From NCBI GenBank assembly GCA_046048055.1, contig JBJOGW010000069.1:1-12470 (forward strand): a stretch of 12,470 bases of DNA. The letters are read 5' to 3'. This DNA is from SYAC01 sp046048055 (lineage in GTDB: Bacteria > Planctomycetota > Phycisphaerae > Phycisphaerales > SM1A02). The notes beneath the pieces are model-generated. The model saw only the letters and a list, made by a program, of their open reading frames with translations, was not told the origin of the DNA and ran no database searches. The position numbers and the translations under genes are program-made. This document shows positions 1 to 7,309 of this stretch, piece after piece; the first letter of the stretch is position 1, and every line of letters starts with the position of its first letter.

Positions 1-513
1 CTGGTGATCCTGGGCGGAGCGTGGTACATGGCGGGGTCCACGTTGGAGGCCAAGGTGCAGCAGGCGGTGAAGGAGACCACCACCACCATCCAAGGCCAGT
101 TCACCACCCCCGCCGAGTATCGACTTTCCATGTGGGAGATGGCCCTGAAGGGCTGGTGGAAGAAGCCGCTGGCCGGTTGGGGCATCGGCGGACTGCCAGC
201 GATCGCGGAGCAGACCGAGGTTGTCGGACCCACCCGCTACGGAGACCTGCGGAAGGTCCGCATGATCCACAGCACCTACATCCAGGTCCTGACGGAGACG
301 GGTCTGGTGGGCGCCCTGCTCTTCGGCGGATTCGCCGTGACGCTGCTGATCGACGTGCTGCGCGGGCTGCCCGGCCGGCCGCTCATGGTGGCCGGCTTCG
401 GCGCGCTGGTGGTCTGGTTCGTGGCGGCGGCGTTCGACGGCTTTCAGCAGTCCGGCGGGTTCCTGACCGTGGGCGCGATCCTGATCCCCCTGGCGCTGGC
501 ACCCCGCGACTGA
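1..513 (+). CDS. O-antigen ligase / Wzy polymerase-like membrane protein, C-terminal part
   Basis: Reads in frame from the first base (170 codons before TGA at 511-513), so the start lies upstream and the GTG at 4 is probably internal. The visible part has the Wzy_C-type pattern: an arginine-rich entry (EYRLSMWEMALKGWW), a PLAGWGIGG turn in a long extracytoplasmic loop, then IHSTYIQVLTETGLVG, matching the family's HN-x-yLq-x-l-x-E-x-G-l-x-G signature with Ser in place of the usual Asn. Three hydrophobic segments follow (about residues 103-120, 127-147 and 150-166). Family members act in the inner membrane, polymerising lipid-linked glycan repeats or ligating glycan to an acceptor; which reaction applies here cannot be told. 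The stop codon abuts that of the convergent GH57 gene, with no spacer. Family assignment is fairly secure; substrate is unknown. Confidence 0.8.
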   Translation: MVILGGAWYMAGSTLEAKVQQAVKETTTTIQGQFTTPAEYRLSMWEMALKGWWKKPLAGWGIGGLPAIAEQTEVVGPTRYGDLRKVRMIHSTYIQVLTETGLVGALLFGGFAVTLLIDVLRGLPGRPLMVAGFGALVVWFVAAAFDGFQQSGGFLTVGAILIPLALAPRD

Positions 514-1725
514 CTACACGCCTGCGCGCACGCGCAGGTTGTCGAGCACGTTCATGTAGTTGATGTACGCGTCGTAGGGACTGTCGTAGGGGCTGAAGTA
601 CTTGTGCACGTCACCGTCGGCCCAGTACTTGGTGCACATGTAGTAGAAGTGGTCGCTGGTGGTGAGCTTGCGCCAGTCCTCCAGGATCCAGGGGTCGCCC
701 TGGGCGTGCTTCTCGCGCACGGCGGGCTCAAGACGGTAGATCTCGGCGATGGCGTTGTCCTGCAGCGGGTTGCCCAGCCACGCGCTCAGGTCACGCTCGG
801 TGTCCGCCCAGCTGATGGGCTTGGGCACGTCGTACTCGCCAACCGGCTGGTACTTGTCCAGCACCTGGCTGGGCGTGAGAAACTCGTTCTGCCCCGGGTT
901 CACGTCATGAATGAATGCGGGCAACGCGTCGAGGAACTGGAAGATGCCCGTCTCGGCCCACTGGTGCTCGCCCAGCGTCTCGTAGTCCATGAACAGGTTG
1001 CACACGTTGCCGTCGCCGTTGATCTGGTTCACCCAACGCGAGAACTTCTCGGCGGTGAGCGGCCACTCCTTCCAGTTGCGGTCGCTGAACCGGAAGGCGA
1101 TGTCGTCACTGAGGCGGTAGTTCTTCAGCAACAGCGTCATCGCCGGCTTTCCGGCGGGCATGCCGTGCGCGGGCACGCGGTAGAGGTAATTGGGGCTTCG
1201 GAAGCCCAGCAGACGGTCCACGCCCTCGCAGATCACGCCGCGGTGACGCCCCATCCACGCCACATGGCCGCCCACCTCGTTGGAGTAGATCAACTCGGTG
1301 TTGCGAAACACCCGGGGGGTCTGGCCGAAGAGCCGCTGGATCATCGCCTCCTGGATGGCGACCTGCTCCTCGAACTCGGCGCGGCTGAACAGGAAGCTGA
1401 GCGAGTGATGGCTGGTCTCGGCGATGAACTCGCAGGCGCCGGTGTCGGCGAGGGCCTTGAACAGGTCGATCACGTCCGGGGCCCACTGCTCGAACTGCTG
1501 CAGGGCCACCCCGCTGATCGAGTAGCTCACGCGAAAGCGGCCCTGGTGGCGGCGGATCAGGTCGAGGATCTTCGTCGTGGCCGGCCGATAGCACTTGTCC
1601 GCGACCTTGCGCAGGATGCCCTCGTTGGCGGTGGCGTCGAAGTAGAAGGGATCGGTGTCGAACACCGAGTACCGCCGCAGGCGAAAGGGCTGGTGCACCT
1701 GAAAGTAGAAGCAGACCGACGCCAT
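514..1725 (-). CDS. Glycoside hydrolase family 57 alpha-amylase-type enzyme
   Basis: 403 residues, no signal peptide, so probably cytoplasmic. GH57 conserved regions are visible in order: region 1 FYFQVHQPF with the HQP triad at residues 11-13; region 2 ETSHHS at 103-108; region 3 FRNTELIYSNEVG with Glu144 as the expected nucleophile; region 4 FMDYETLGEHQW with Asp247 as the expected acid/base; and a C-terminal DHFYYMCTKYW block. Length and motifs match the roughly 400-residue GH57 alpha-amylase subfamily rather than the longer 4-alpha-glucanotransferases or branching enzymes. Expected role is cleavage of alpha-1,4-glucan (glycogen or starch-like), but GH57 specificities vary. The ATG at 1725 lies directly before region 1, leaving no room for a later start. 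No Shine-Dalgarno is visible; a TAGACT box sits 9 nt upstream of the ATG. The gene diverges from the GT2 gene and converges on the Wzy-like gene, so it stands alone on its strand. Confidence 0.93.
   Translation of the reverse strand: MASVCFYFQVHQPFRLRRYSVFDTDPFYFDATANEGILRKVADKCYRPATTKILDLIRRHQGRFRVSYSISGVALQQFEQWAPDVIDLFKALADTGACEFIAETSHHSLSFLFSRAEFEEQVAIQEAMIQRLFGQTPRVFRNTELIYSNEVGGHVAWMGRHRGVICEGVDRLLGFRSPNYLYRVPAHGMPAGKPAMTLLLKNYRLSDDIAFRFSDRNWKEWPLTAEKFSRWVNQINGDGNVCNLFMDYETLGEHQWAETGIFQFLDALPAFIHDVNPGQNEFLTPSQVLDKYQPVGEYDVPKPISWADTERDLSAWLGNPLQDNAIAEIYRLEPAVREKHAQGDPWILEDWRKLTTSDHFYYMCTKYWADGDVHKYFSPYDSPYDAYINYMNVLDNLRVRAGV
521..538 (+). terminator. Possible hairpin terminator after the Wzy-like gene
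   Basis: CCTGCGCG (521-528) and CGCGCAGG (531-538) form a perfect inverted repeat (7-bp stem, 4-nt loop when folded) starting 8 nt after the Wzy-like stop codon. The following TTGT is only a weak T-tract. The repeat lies within the last codons of the convergent GH57 gene (LRVRAG). It could end + strand transcription, or it may only reflect alternating Arg/Val/Ala codons. Confidence 0.3.
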
Positions 1726-1734
1726 GGGGCGGGC

Positions 1735-1740
1735 AGTCTA
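1735..1740 (-). promoter_or_regulatory. Candidate -10 box (TAGACT) of the GH57 gene
   Basis: Minus-strand TAGACT, the same hexamer as before the 915-residue gene, lies 9 nt upstream of the GH57 ATG. Transcription would start about 2-3 nt before the start codon. On the plus strand an overlapping TAGTAT (1739-1744) could be a -10 for the GT2 gene. That would start mRNA near 1751 and favour the GT2 start at 1788. No clear -35 on either strand. Confidence 0.35.
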
Positions 1741-1742
1741 GT

Positions 1743-2627
1743 ATGACCGCCAGTGGTCGCCCTGCGGTCACTGCAAGCGTGCGACCCATGCCGAATCGGT
1801 CCAAGCTCTCCGTGATCGTGTGCACCTACAACCGGCCGCTGGCCTTGCGGGCGGTGCTGGCGGGCCTGCGCGACCAGTCGCGCGACGACTTCGAGGTGAT
1901 CGTGGCCGACGACGGCAGCGGCGAGCCCACCCGAAGCGTGATCGACGCCTTCCTGCCCGCCTTGGCAGGTCGCCTGCGGCACGTCTGGCAGGAGGACCTG
2001 GGTTTTCGCGTGGCCGCGGTCCGCAACCGTGCCGCCGAGGTGGCCCGATCGTCCTACCTGGCCTTTCTCGACGGCGACTGCGTGCCGCGCACCGACTACG
2101 TGCATGCCCTGATCAAGCAGCAACGGCCCGACCTGATCCTGCGCGGCAGCCGAGTGCTGTGCAGCCCCGCGCTCACGACGCGCATCGAGTCGGGATCGCT
2201 CGCCGAACCGCACCGCCTGACGCTGTCGGACCTGCGCGCCCTGCATCGGGGCGGTGACATCAACCGCCTGGGCGCGCTGCGACGCGGTGTCGTGGACCGG
2301 CTGCGCGTGGCCAGCAGCCTGTTGTGGCCCCGCAACTGGAAACTGCTGCGCGGCTGCAACTTCATGGTGCCCGCCGAGGCGTACGGGGCCGTGGGCGGCA
2401 GCGACGAGACCTTCGAGGGCTGGGGCTACGAGGACAGCGATCTCTGCATCCGCCTGATGAACTTCGGCCTGCGGATCCGACGTGGCCTGGCCGAGACCTG
2501 CGTGCTGCACCTGTGGCACCACGAACGCGACCGGACCTTCGAGGGCGAGAACCTGCGCCGGCTGCTCGCCACGCGGTCAAGCGGTCGAACCCATCCCCAC
2601 AAGGGCCTTCGCCAGCCTGCCCCATGA
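1743..2627 (+). CDS. GT2 glycosyltransferase with galactosyltransferase-like C-terminal domain
   Basis: 294 residues from the first ATG; a second ATG at 1788 (residue 16, MPNRSKLSVIV) places the start directly before the first beta strand and may be the true start. GT-A nucleotide-sugar fold: VIVCTYNRP at about 24-32, DDGSG at 56-60, LAFLDGDCVP at 106-115 with the metal-binding DxD-type DGD. The C-terminal part carries GCNFMVP (204-210), FEGWGYEDSDLCIRL (224-238) and HLWHHERD (256-263), as in GT2 enzymes with a Glyco_transf_7C module such as bacterial chondroitin-type polymerases. It should transfer a sugar from a nucleotide-sugar donor at the cytoplasmic face of the membrane; donor and acceptor cannot be read from sequence. 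Its TGA overlaps the ATG of the flippase-like gene, implying translational coupling. Residues 1-15 look unconserved. Confidence 0.92.
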   Translation: MTASGRPAVTASVRPMPNRSKLSVIVCTYNRPLALRAVLAGLRDQSRDDFEVIVADDGSGEPTRSVIDAFLPALAGRLRHVWQEDLGFRVAAVRNRAAEVARSSYLAFLDGDCVPRTDYVHALIKQQRPDLILRGSRVLCSPALTTRIESGSLAEPHRLTLSDLRALHRGGDINRLGALRRGVVDRLRVASSLLWPRNWKLLRGCNFMVPAEAYGAVGGSDETFEGWGYEDSDLCIRLMNFGLRIRRGLAETCVLHLWHHERDRTFEGENLRRLLATRSSGRTHPHKGLRQPAP

Positions 2628-3685
2628 CTTCCGTCACACGAGCCCGGCGCGTGGCACCCCTGATCGGACTGCTACTGATCGCGGCCGCGGCCTGGGCGGT
2701 GCTGGGCAACCGAGCGGTGGTCTCCGCGGCCTGGACCGCACTGCGCGATCCGAGCTGGCCGTGGGCGGCAACCCTGATCGCAGCCACCGTGGCCGCCTTC
2801 GTCTCCACCGCGTTGGGCCTGCTGCTGCTGACCAACCGAGTGGCCCGCGCGTCGCGGCTCACGCTGCCCGAGATGCTGGCCCTGACGCTTGCGAGCGCAC
2901 TGGGCAACATGATTCCGCTGCAGCCGGGACTGGCGGGACGCGTGGCGTATCAGCACCAGGTCCACGAGATCCCGGTCCTGGCGAGCGTGCTGCTGGTGGT
3001 GCAGTCCACGCTGCTCACGGTGGTTGCGGTGGCGTGGTTGGCCCTGGCCTTGGTGATGGTGCATGCAGCGAGCCTCTCGTGGCTGGCAGCCCCGCTGTCG
3101 CTTGCGCTTCTCTCGCTGCTGGGCGCGACCGGTGCTGCACGGCTGCGGCCCTTCGCGGTGCCCCTGTCGCTGCGATCCCTGGAAGTGCTGCTGGGGTCGC
3201 TTCGCACCATGGCCGCGTTCGCCCTGGTGGGTGCACCGATCGACCCCATGGCGGCGCTGGTTTTCGGCTGTGCCTCGGCGGCCGCCCACTGCGTGCCCGG
3301 CATCGGCGGCGGACTCGGGGTGCGCGAGTGGGTTGTGGGCCTGCTCGCACCCGCCGTGGCCGGCGTGGCCACGCCGGACGCGCTGGCAGCCGAGCTGGTC
3401 AATCGCGCCGCGGAACTGCTTGTGGTGGTGCCGGGTGGACTGCTGGGTGGCGTGCCGATCGCGCGCCAACTTCGTCATGCATCCCGAGCGCGGCGTGTGC
3501 CCGCCGAGGGCATGACGACCGACGCCACGATCCGGATGATGTTGGCCGCGGTGTCGGCTCAGCGACGCGGGGACGCCGCTCCGCCGGCACCGCTGGGCAT
3601 GCCGCCCGGCACGGAACCCGGACGGAATGCCCCGCCGGTCCGCGCTCCCGGTCGGCCTCCTGGCGTGGACGACCCCTCCTTCTGA
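2624..3685 (+). CDS. Flippase-like / lysylphosphatidylglycerol synthase TM-family membrane protein (YbhN type)
   Basis: 353 residues, mostly hydrophobic, with about seven to eight membrane segments (roughly 11-28, 46-70, 83-98, 117-148, 152-170, 196-224, 236-250, 260-280). Family markers are the IPLQPGLAGRVAYQHQV loop (97-113) and PGIGGGLGVREW (225-236), the GGxGxRE element of LPG_synthase_TM/YbhN-like proteins. Relatives include the flippase half of MprF and stand-alone proteins linked to lipid or glycolipid translocation; no MprF catalytic domain is present. The start is set by the ATGA overlap with the GT2 stop, so it is likely co-translated with that transferase and may move or bind its lipid-linked product (inference). 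An in-frame extension upstream to 2324 only shadows the GT2 gene. The last 45 residues are a Pro/Gly/Arg/Ala-rich soluble tail, and most of it is antisense to the end of the 915-residue gene. Confidence 0.85.
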   Translation: MTSVTRARRVAPLIGLLLIAAAAWAVLGNRAVVSAAWTALRDPSWPWAATLIAATVAAFVSTALGLLLLTNRVARASRLTLPEMLALTLASALGNMIPLQPGLAGRVAYQHQVHEIPVLASVLLVVQSTLLTVVAVAWLALALVMVHAASLSWLAAPLSLALLSLLGATGAARLRPFAVPLSLRSLEVLLGSLRTMAAFALVGAPIDPMAALVFGCASAAAHCVPGIGGGLGVREWVVGLLAPAVAGVATPDALAAELVNRAAELLVVVPGGLLGGVPIARQLRHASRARRVPAEGMTTDATIRMMLAAVSAQRRGDAAPPAPLGMPPGTEPGRNAPPVRAPGRPPGVDDPSF

Positions 3686-6306
3686 CCGCCCAGAATGGAG
3701 AGCCCGGCATCGAACTGGTCCAGCGCGGCCGCGGACCGCGCGTTCGACTCCAGAAAGCCGCGCACCGCACCGGCCACGAGCCCCTGCAGGCCGCCGGCCT
3801 GGATGCACTGCTCCAGCATGGGATCGTCGATGGAAGTCACCCACCGCAGCATGTAGCTGATGCGGATACCGGGGTCCTGTGAGGCACGAGCCACCGACAG
3901 CAATGGCTCCAGGGCCGCGCTTTCGCGGTCCGGCAACGCCATCAGCAACCAGGCCTGCCACGTCGGATCGCATCGCGTCCAAGCGTCGCAGACCACCTTC
4001 CACGCATCGGCCAGTTGGGCGCGGTCCAGTACTGGCGCCATCACGCGGAATCGACCTTGCACGCGCGGGTCGTTGTCCACCTCCCGGGCCACCTCCTCGT
4101 CCAGGCCATCCATCGGCGTGGGGTCATCCACCTTCAGGCCCACGCGTCGTCTGGCGATCACCCGCTCCCGAACCTGGGCAGCGATGTCCGTCCGAAGCTG
4201 GGCCACGGTCGCCTCGTCACCATCGAGCGATCGCGACTGCTCGGCGAGCACCTCGGCGAGCTCGGCGATGCGAACCTGCTCGCCGGCCCGGTCCGGATGC
4301 CGCACCTCGCTCAAGGTGGTCTCGATCCAGCCCGCCGTGGCGTCCACGCCGGCCACCCGCGTCACCGGAGTCTCGCCCACCGTTCCAAGGAATCCCTGCT
4401 CGAAGGCGTCCTCGGTCACCAGGAAGTTGGTGTGACACTTGACCACCACGCTGGCTCCGGTGCTCACGAAGGTGCGTAGCACGTCGATCATGGGTGTGCG
4501 GCGCAGGTCCACCTCCATGCGCAGCCGCTCACCGGCACGAATCCGCAGGTCCCGGTCGATGGGGAGCACGAACGGCCGGGGCGCGATCGTGGGCCTTCCG
4601 GGAGCCGTGAGCTCCATGGTGATCGCGGCCCGGGAGTCGATGGGTCCCTGGGAGCTGATCGCCAGGTCCATGCCCGAGCGATTGTTCAGCGTCACCACCA
4701 GCATGGCCCGTCCGTAGAGGCCGTCGACCTCCAGGCTCAGGTCGCACGTGAGCGGCAGCAGCATGGGATCGCTCAGTTTCCAGTAGTCGGCGGGCACCCG
4801 TGCCAGCACGCGCCGGATCCGCTCGCCCTCGTTGGATGGCGGCAACGGATGGTCCATGATGCCGAGCATGCGCCGCAGTTCGTCGCTCGCATAGAGCCCC
4901 ACCGCCGAGTCGCGCTGGCCCGTGGCTGCCTGCTGCAGCCACTTGGCCGCCGAGGCCTTGTCACCGAGCGACTCGAATGCCTCGGCCAGACCCACCGCCG
5001 CCACGGCGTCGGATTCCGCGATCGGCTGCAGCAGCGCGATGGCTTGCTGCATCGCCTCCGCGTCACCCGAGCCCGCTCGGATCACCTGCCAACCCTCGAA
5101 GCGGGACGTGGCCTCGGGGCTGATCTCCTTCAGTGCGTTCACCTGCTCAAGCAGCGCGGGAACCTTGGACGGATCACCCACCGTGGCCTCCAGCAGCGCC
5201 TTCTGCATGAGGATCCGCGGCCGCTCCGACTCGCCGCCCTCGGCCGCCAGGTCCGCGTCAAGGCTGGCCATGGCCATGGTCAGCGCGGTCGACGCATCCG
5301 GCAGCCGACCACTGAAGGCGAGCGCCGCGAAGACGGAGGTGAGCGAGGACGGAAGCGCGACACGGCCCGAGACATCGGGCGTGGTGTTCTGGCCCTGTGG
5401 GGCATCCGCCAGAAGCCTGTCCAGCAACTTCTGCTCGACCTGGCGGCGGCGCTGCATCACCAGCGCGGCCGCCTCGGCGTGCCGGTTGGCGGACCACAGC
5501 GCCAGCACGCGCTGCGTGAGAAGTTCGTCCACCAGCTCCACACGGAGCGTGCGGCGCGCGATGGTCTCCGCCACGCCGAAGAACCCTGCGGCCTCGGCGC
5601 CGAGCCCTTCGCGCAGACACAGCCTTCCCAGGGCCACAACGCTGGGAAGGTTGGCGGGATTGACCAGCACGGCGTCGAGCAACGCCTCGGCCAGCTGGTC
5701 AGGGGGCGCATCCGACACGGCGGCAAGCCCGGCCAGCGCCTCGGCCGGAGGCGGGTAGCTGGGGTCCTCGAGTCGAGCCTCGCGCAGCACACGCACCCAC
5801 CGGTCCTCGTCTCCGCGACGCCGCAGCAGCAGCGACTGCTCGAAGAGCAGGCGGCTCACCACCGGGCCACCCAGCCTCTCGCGACTCACGCCGCCCAGCA
5901 GCTTCTGCAGGGCCTCGAGACGCTCGTCGGAGGTCTGGAGGCGATCCACCGACTCCATCTCGCGGGCGAGGCGGATCACGGGGTTGGGCGCGAGCCGGTC
6001 CAGCGACTCCATGGCCCGGCTCGAGAGCGCGCCAGCCGCAGGCATGCCCTCCTTGGCCCCGTCGGCCAGTTCCATCAGCACGTACCAGCCACTCGGGTCC
6101 GAAGGCGTGAGGGCGGCCGCGGCGGCCGCCAGCGCGATGCCACCGTGAAAGCAGACCGGGTCCGGCGTGTCGGGATCGGCGATCAGGTTGATGGCGGCCC
6201 GGCTCCAGGCCTGGCTGAGCATGGCCCGTCCATCAGGCGACGAGGCTGGAGCGTCCTGAGCACCAAGCATGGCCGCCACCGTCAGGACACAGGCAGACAG
6301 GAACAT
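3559..6306 (-). CDS. Large exported protein of unknown function with TPR-like helical repeats
   Basis: 915 residues; family not recognised. The N-terminus (MFLSACVLTVAAMLGAQDA) is a short signal peptide with likely cleavage near residue 16. There is no lipobox: the only early Cys is at 6. Residues about 25-480 are Ala/Leu-rich paired helices resembling degenerate TPR units (for example ALLDAVLVNPANLPSVVALG at 208-227 and AEAFESLGDKASAAKWLQQA at 441-460). Residues 505-670 look beta-rich, with a conserved-looking TCDLSLEVDGLYGRAMLVV stretch at 520-538. Residues 675-870 return to helices. The last ~42 residues are a Gly/Pro/Ser/Arg low-complexity tail lying wholly within the overlap with the convergent flippase-like gene. 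The ATG at 6306 precedes the signal peptide directly; no Shine-Dalgarno is seen and TAGACT lies 6 nt upstream. It is probably a periplasmic scaffold; no enzymatic motif was seen. Confidence 0.82.
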   Translation of the reverse strand: MFLSACVLTVAAMLGAQDAPASSPDGRAMLSQAWSRAAINLIADPDTPDPVCFHGGIALAAAAAALTPSDPSGWYVLMELADGAKEGMPAAGALSSRAMESLDRLAPNPVIRLAREMESVDRLQTSDERLEALQKLLGGVSRERLGGPVVSRLLFEQSLLLRRRGDEDRWVRVLREARLEDPSYPPPAEALAGLAAVSDAPPDQLAEALLDAVLVNPANLPSVVALGRLCLREGLGAEAAGFFGVAETIARRTLRVELVDELLTQRVLALWSANRHAEAAALVMQRRRQVEQKLLDRLLADAPQGQNTTPDVSGRVALPSSLTSVFAALAFSGRLPDASTALTMAMASLDADLAAEGGESERPRILMQKALLEATVGDPSKVPALLEQVNALKEISPEATSRFEGWQVIRAGSGDAEAMQQAIALLQPIAESDAVAAVGLAEAFESLGDKASAAKWLQQAATGQRDSAVGLYASDELRRMLGIMDHPLPPSNEGERIRRVLARVPADYWKLSDPMLLPLTCDLSLEVDGLYGRAMLVVTLNNRSGMDLAISSQGPIDSRAAITMELTAPGRPTIAPRPFVLPIDRDLRIRAGERLRMEVDLRRTPMIDVLRTFVSTGASVVVKCHTNFLVTEDAFEQGFLGTVGETPVTRVAGVDATAGWIETTLSEVRHPDRAGEQVRIAELAEVLAEQSRSLDGDEATVAQLRTDIAAQVRERVIARRRVGLKVDDPTPMDGLDEEVAREVDNDPRVQGRFRVMAPVLDRAQLADAWKVVCDAWTRCDPTWQAWLLMALPDRESAALEPLLSVARASQDPGIRISYMLRWVTSIDDPMLEQCIQAGGLQGLVAGAVRGFLESNARSAAALDQFDAGLSILGGQKEGSSTPGGRPGARTGGAFRPGSVPGGMPSGAGGAASPRR

Positions 6307-6312
6307 GCGGTG

Positions 6313-6318
6313 AGTCTA
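6313..6318 (-). promoter_or_regulatory. Candidate -10 box (TAGACT) of the 915-residue gene
   Basis: On the minus strand TAGACT agrees with TATAAT at 4 of 6 positions, including the key second A and last T. Only 6 nt (6307-6312) separate it from the ATG, so transcription would begin at or next to the A of the start codon. No good -35 is visible at 16-18 bp. The same hexamer precedes the GH57 gene. Confidence 0.4.
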
Positions 6319-6329
6319 TCCGCGGTGCA

Positions 6330-6359
6330 TTGACACCCCGTCGAAGCCCGGGGTAGCGT
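6330..6359 (+). promoter_or_regulatory. Sigma70-type promoter of the 307-residue exported protein gene, with inverted repeat in the spacer
   Basis: An exact TTGACA (-35) lies at 6330-6335, followed by an 18-bp spacer and TAGCGT (-10) at 6354-6359, which matches TATAAT at T1, A2 and T6. The expected transcription start is near 6366, only about 5 nt before the ATG at 6371. The spacer carries a perfect 6-bp inverted repeat, ACCCCG (6335-6340) and CGGGGT (6349-6354), separated by 8 nt. That could be an operator or chance in GC-rich DNA. The element lies in the 64-bp gap between two divergent genes and could serve both. Confidence 0.55.
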
Positions 6360-6370
6360 CCACCGTTCCC

Positions 6371-7294
6371 ATGCCCCGTCACACTGGCCTTGTCTTCCTG
6401 TTGTTCGCGTCGATGCACCTGACGCCAGCGCTGGCAGCGCCCCCGGCGCCCACCGGCAGCGAGCTGGGCATCTCCACGCCACCGCCCGCCGGCTCGGCGG
6501 CCCGCGCTTCCATCGAGGCCTTCGTCACGTTTCACCTCGACCAGATCGCCTCGGGTGAACCCGCGGCCGTGAAGGATGGCCGTGATCAGCTTGGCGGCGT
6601 CCTTCGCAAGCCCGACGCCACGCCGGTCTTCCACCGCGTCTTCCTGGAGATGGCCGAGCCGATGGTCCAGCGGACCATGTCCGCCGGTGACGCCTACCGC
6701 GCCACCAACGCCCTGATGGTGATCCGGTGGGTCCGGACGCCCGAGGCGTTCGAGCTGGTCCGCATGCAGTGCGATCCCTCCGGGCAACCGGACGTGCGCA
6801 TCCGCGCCAGCGCCGCCAACCTGCTGCCGGTCATGGTGGAGGGCGGTGCCGTGCCGCCACCGCAGCTGGATGCCACCGCGCGTCGCCTGCGCGAGACCCT
6901 CGAGCGGGAGCGCGAGTGGGTGGTTCTGGCACGTGGCTATGACGCCCTGGCCAGGATGGCGACCGCCGCCTCGGCAGCCAAGCTGGAGAACGAGGCGATG
7001 AACATCCGCACCGAACTTGTCCGCGCCCTCAAGGCAGGTTCCGGGCTGGCCGCGCGTGCCGAGGGGATCGCGGCGGTCTCGGCGGTGTACCGAGGGCTGG
7101 TGGCCATGCGAGACCAGGTGCTCTCCATGAACCAGGCCCAGCGCGGCCAGATCGCCCCGATGCTGCTGCCCGTCCTGGACCAGGTGAACGCCATGCCGGA
7201 CGAAGCCGCGGACGAGATGCTCAAGAAGGAGATCGCCGGCGCCAAGACCGTGTCCCGGACCCTTCGCAGCCTCCTGCCCAAGTCGGGCCGCTGA
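6371..7294 (+). CDS. Exported helical protein of unknown function
   Basis: 307 residues; family not recognised. MPRHTGLVFLLFASMHLTPALAA is a clear signal peptide with likely cleavage after ALA at about residue 22, followed by a Pro-rich linker to about 45. The rest is predicted all-helical; units such as RATNALMVIRWVRTPEAFELV and VRIRASAANLLPVMVEGG look like HEAT/ARM-type paired helices. A charged helix RRLRETLEREREW lies near 177-189. No Cys lipobox or catalytic motif is seen. The ATG at 6371 fits both the signal peptide and the promoter just upstream; no Shine-Dalgarno is present. It diverges from the 915-residue exported protein across 64 bp and is followed 15 bp later by the OppA-like gene, with which it may share a transcript. 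Probably periplasmic, possibly a partner of the large divergent protein (inference from position only). Confidence 0.83.
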   Translation: MPRHTGLVFLLFASMHLTPALAAPPAPTGSELGISTPPPAGSAARASIEAFVTFHLDQIASGEPAAVKDGRDQLGGVLRKPDATPVFHRVFLEMAEPMVQRTMSAGDAYRATNALMVIRWVRTPEAFELVRMQCDPSGQPDVRIRASAANLLPVMVEGGAVPPPQLDATARRLRETLEREREWVVLARGYDALARMATAASAAKLENEAMNIRTELVRALKAGSGLAARAEGIAAVSAVYRGLVAMRDQVLSMNQAQRGQIAPMLLPVLDQVNAMPDEAADEMLKKEIAGAKTVSRTLRSLLPKSGR

Positions 7295-7308
7295 GGCGGG
7301 CGCGGCCC
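7285..7308 (+). promoter_or_regulatory. GC hairpin around the stop/start junction before the OppA-like gene
   Basis: GGGCCGC (7285-7291) and GCGGCCC (7302-7308) are perfect inverse complements enclosing a 10-nt loop (7292-7301). The loop contains the upstream gene's TGA and the only Shine-Dalgarno-like run here (GAGGCGGG, 7293-7300). The stem ends one base before the GTG start at 7310. There is no T-tract, so it is not a standard terminator. It could tune translation of the binding protein or be incidental in GC-rich DNA. Confidence 0.3.
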
Positions 7309-7309
7309 C

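Noticed and set aside
604..1746. 380-codon open frame on the plus strand
   Set aside because: Fully antisense to the GH57 gene, whose catalytic motifs are intact.
2672..4003. 443-codon open frame on the minus strand
   Set aside because: Antisense to the flippase-like gene and an out-of-frame overlap with the 915-residue gene; low-complexity product.
4849..6333. 494-codon open frame on the plus strand
   Set aside because: Antisense to the 915-residue gene, which has a signal peptide and normal composition; the shadow product is His/Arg/Gln-rich.
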